From Asparagopsis taxiformis (Eukaryota > Rhodophyta > Florideophyceae > Bonnemaisoniales > Bonnemaisoniaceae): a DNA stretch of 64,000 bases. The notes beneath the pieces are model-generated. The model saw only the letters and a list, made by a program, of their open reading frames with translations, did no database searches and was not told the DNA's origin. Below are positions 63,301-64,000 of the stretch, piece by piece. Where the stretch lies: positions 1 to 64,000 of the forward strand of contig JALQPE010000342.1 of the NCBI GenBank assembly GCA_030407315.1, written 5' to 3'. Numbering within the stretch: the first letter of the stretch is position 1; the number at the start of each line of letters is the position of its first letter. Both the position numbers and the translations under genes were made by a program.

Positions 63301-64000
63301 ATGCACTGGCTCGTTGCGACGCCAGCTGGTTTCGATCTTTACACTGACCACAACAACATAATCTTTATCTTCGACCCTTTATCGCTGCTCCCAGACCTCG
63401 CGCAGAGTTCTATCAAAAAAGTATTGCGCTGGGCAGTACGTATGAGTATGTACAACTATGTATGTATTCACATTAAGGGTGATGACAACGTGTGGGCTGA
63501 TCTATTAGGCAGATGGTCTGCCCCACCAACACTTCGCCGACTTATTTCGATACCGCCTCTATTGTCCAGTCAAGATTCGGAATTTGACTGGCCGAGTGAA
63601 GCCGAAATCGCTCGGGTGCAGAAACACCACGCAGCATCACGTCCAGCATCCGTCATGAATGTCAATGGGATATGGAGAACTAAAGGAGGAAATATTTGGA
63701 TCCCGGATGAGGTAGATGAATTACAACTCCGGTTGTGCATAGTCGCTCACACCAGCTGTGGCGGCCACCGCGGCCAGGATGCCACTGAGCGAGCTATTCG
63801 GCGACACTTCTATTGGTCGACAATGAAGACTGACATTAGAACTTTTGTTCAGTCCTGCATCCACTGCATCTCCACCACAGCAGGAGATAAGCAGCCACGA
63901 CCACTGGGTACCGCCTTGCATGGCTCCGCACCCAACGATTTACTGCAATTCGATTACTTGGAAATGGCACCGAGCAATAATGGTTGCAAGTACATACTTC
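60319..64000 (+). CDS. Ty3-E Gag-Pol, 1227 codons, open at window end
   Basis: Starts at the ATG at 60319 (MSMESETTGVDTRK); I read every codon to 64000 without a stop. Gag helices to about 230; knuckle C-PFKL-C-VPHGRR-H-YIQD-C from residue 266; protease region less clear (AIDTQGRCDDGSD, later LLLGQPILRHL, no plain DTGA/DSGA); RT with ATFDLSAGYWQLPLHP, TRVLHGTTNAVAHLQ and IWLDDIL at about 767-773; RNase H (YTDASDEIWSGIIT near 932; STLEKESFAILATLERM; YTDHNNIIFIF); integrase zinc region (HTSCGGHRGQDATERA, CIHC near 1181) and the start of the core (LLQFDYLEMAP). Same clade as Ty3-B to D but clearly distinct. It appears intact. Confidence 0.9.
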   Translation, partial: MSMESETTGVDTRKTPNVSINVDHPRLIKQDANSIRIFLRLYDQYANEVLAKATQLSSPEQLVGEAARPVDLKFCVEPEYLESAIALGFIPGALSYRQLDDSTLRAFLEERAEECKESVTLSSLDSLVSKNLKMDMHDASAVSRMQLLFVSYHTLLRQNGLLWVMETSPKVAVNHVLSAIRPKAMQNRLKDDLSFAHSRLRKDFKGFMEHAMRLAEAFQLLDTGHSSHTSENGTHGSKRANKNSTKVGENKSVTKPSRIARYAPLCPFKLCVPHGRRHYIQDCPASNEEQKREMRRELAERKARDGPAHSTRARSAAKEQGKPTVSGRLSKRHEFSSGRSIGGCKITVSNGVTAIDTQGRCDDGSDDSLASRRVAENAAARGIGTIESIKPVTLQVALRKGKKAETFRFSRAWKVPRTVLNLSSGPLALLNASFLVPDDELACEELLLGQPILRHLRIDSQTLLEMHRVALDGSDCSPVGNPTVPSGGGKLSRLMVARINRVDNGAITDEENCSVTSPGNMRKRLDYFTLQNEPDPFPDPCLLDTADSEQQEETAKAVSDMITRAHDSGLPEKYRRKLESIVYAHFDVFRIGLSSGPPADLPPLRITLSRDARPTRVKLRNYSQQQHEFLTDFVHKLVEKGLAYPNPTAAWAAAPLLVPKPGPARFRFTVDLRPVNKYTVKHQYPMPNLEHAISQLVHSQVYATFDLSAGYWQLPLHPASQECQSFLTPDNVYSPTRVLHGTTNAVAHLQSALTSIIPPDLRPHVLIWLDDILSHRSSVDSLLDTIEGIFSLFKQRHIHLHPGKCNLFATSISWCGRLISKHGIRFDPRRLDALTSMSPPTTGAHLQQFLCAMQWVKSCIPSFADITKSLQDFLQQVYTHAPKRTKSSLSRISLASLGWGEDMDNAFECCKQALSSQVTLSHRDPQKRLCVYTDASDEIWSGIITQVIHTDLGKPHAEQQHEPLAFLSGSFNNTQLRWSTLEKESFAILATLERMHWLVATPAGFDLYTDHNNIIFIFDPLSLLPDLAQSSIKKVLRWAVRMSMYNYVCIHIKGDDNVWADLLGRWSAPPTLRRLISIPPLLSSQDSEFDWPSEAEIARVQKHHAASRPASVMNVNGIWRTKGGNIWIPDEVDELQLRLCIVAHTSCGGHRGQDATERAIRRHFYWSTMKTDIRTFVQSCIHCISTTAGDKQPRPLGTALHGSAPNDLLQFDYLEMAPSNNGCKYIL

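Larger units (their letters stand above)
59896..64000 (+). mobile_element. Ty3-E: Ty3/gypsy element, 3' part outside window
   Basis: Plus strand. A 5' LTR candidate (59896-60252) is followed by an open gag-pol frame to the window end. The 3' LTR and right target duplication are not in view, so the left border rests on TG/CA ends, promoter signals and the junction with the Cys-rich gene. Confidence 0.85.

Overview
The window looks like a transposon-dense stretch of a eukaryotic nuclear genome. Seven LTR retrotransposons (five Ty3/gypsy-type, two copia-type) fill roughly 40 of 64 kb. Between them lie short host intervals with small or broken genes and short GT-AG introns (one clear 51-nt case). 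Secreted-type proteins with Cys-rich modules and Ser/Thr/Pro linkers, few and tiny introns, and this mixture of gypsy and copia elements fit a multicellular red alga (Chondrus-like). That assignment is inference only, and a brown alga or another protist is possible. No rRNA, tRNA, CRISPR array or bacterial operon was seen.

Layout. 1-4961: a frameshifted ParB-like gene (minus strand), a spliced coiled-coil gene (minus) and a cluster of ACAGTAAA/TTTACTGT palindromes. 4962-18428: Ty3-A, a 13.5-kb chromovirus on the minus strand with 659-bp LTRs, an ATCGT target duplication, gag and pol joined by a textbook -1 frameshift signal, and a large extra ORF on the opposite strand. 20194-25455: Ty3-B, decayed. 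25456-31470: two broken host genes, a truncated Ty3-A LTR, tandem repeats and two abutting perfect palindromes. 32035-36604: Copia-A (minus, decayed, 102-bp LTRs). 36782-42022: Copia-B (plus, better preserved). 44235-49491: Ty3-C (minus, frameshifted but with nearly identical LTRs). 49725-55291: Ty3-D (minus, one intact 1550-codon ORF carrying a changed reverse-transcriptase active site). 58572-59900: a Cys-rich secreted protein gene whose 3' end is cut by Ty3-E. 59896-64000: Ty3-E (plus), with an open gag-pol frame of 1227 codons that runs off the window.

How the parts relate. Ty3-B to Ty3-E form one clade. They share WLDD-type reverse transcriptase, an unusual Cys/His knuckle and (B to D) the same polypurine motif next to the 3' LTR. 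Ty3-A is a different, ACGT-rich chromovirus lineage with a canonical YLDD. The two copia elements share a Cys-His-His-Cys Gag knuckle and a T-x-D-D polymerase motif. Copia-A has a primer site complementary to the anticodon arm of initiator tRNA-Met.

Best candidate for something undescribed: the antisense gene of Ty3-A (6418-8442, with its own TATA-like box, a downstream double hairpin and a duplicated 350-bp noncoding module). It makes the element an ambisense retrotransposon with an extra protein of no family I recognise.
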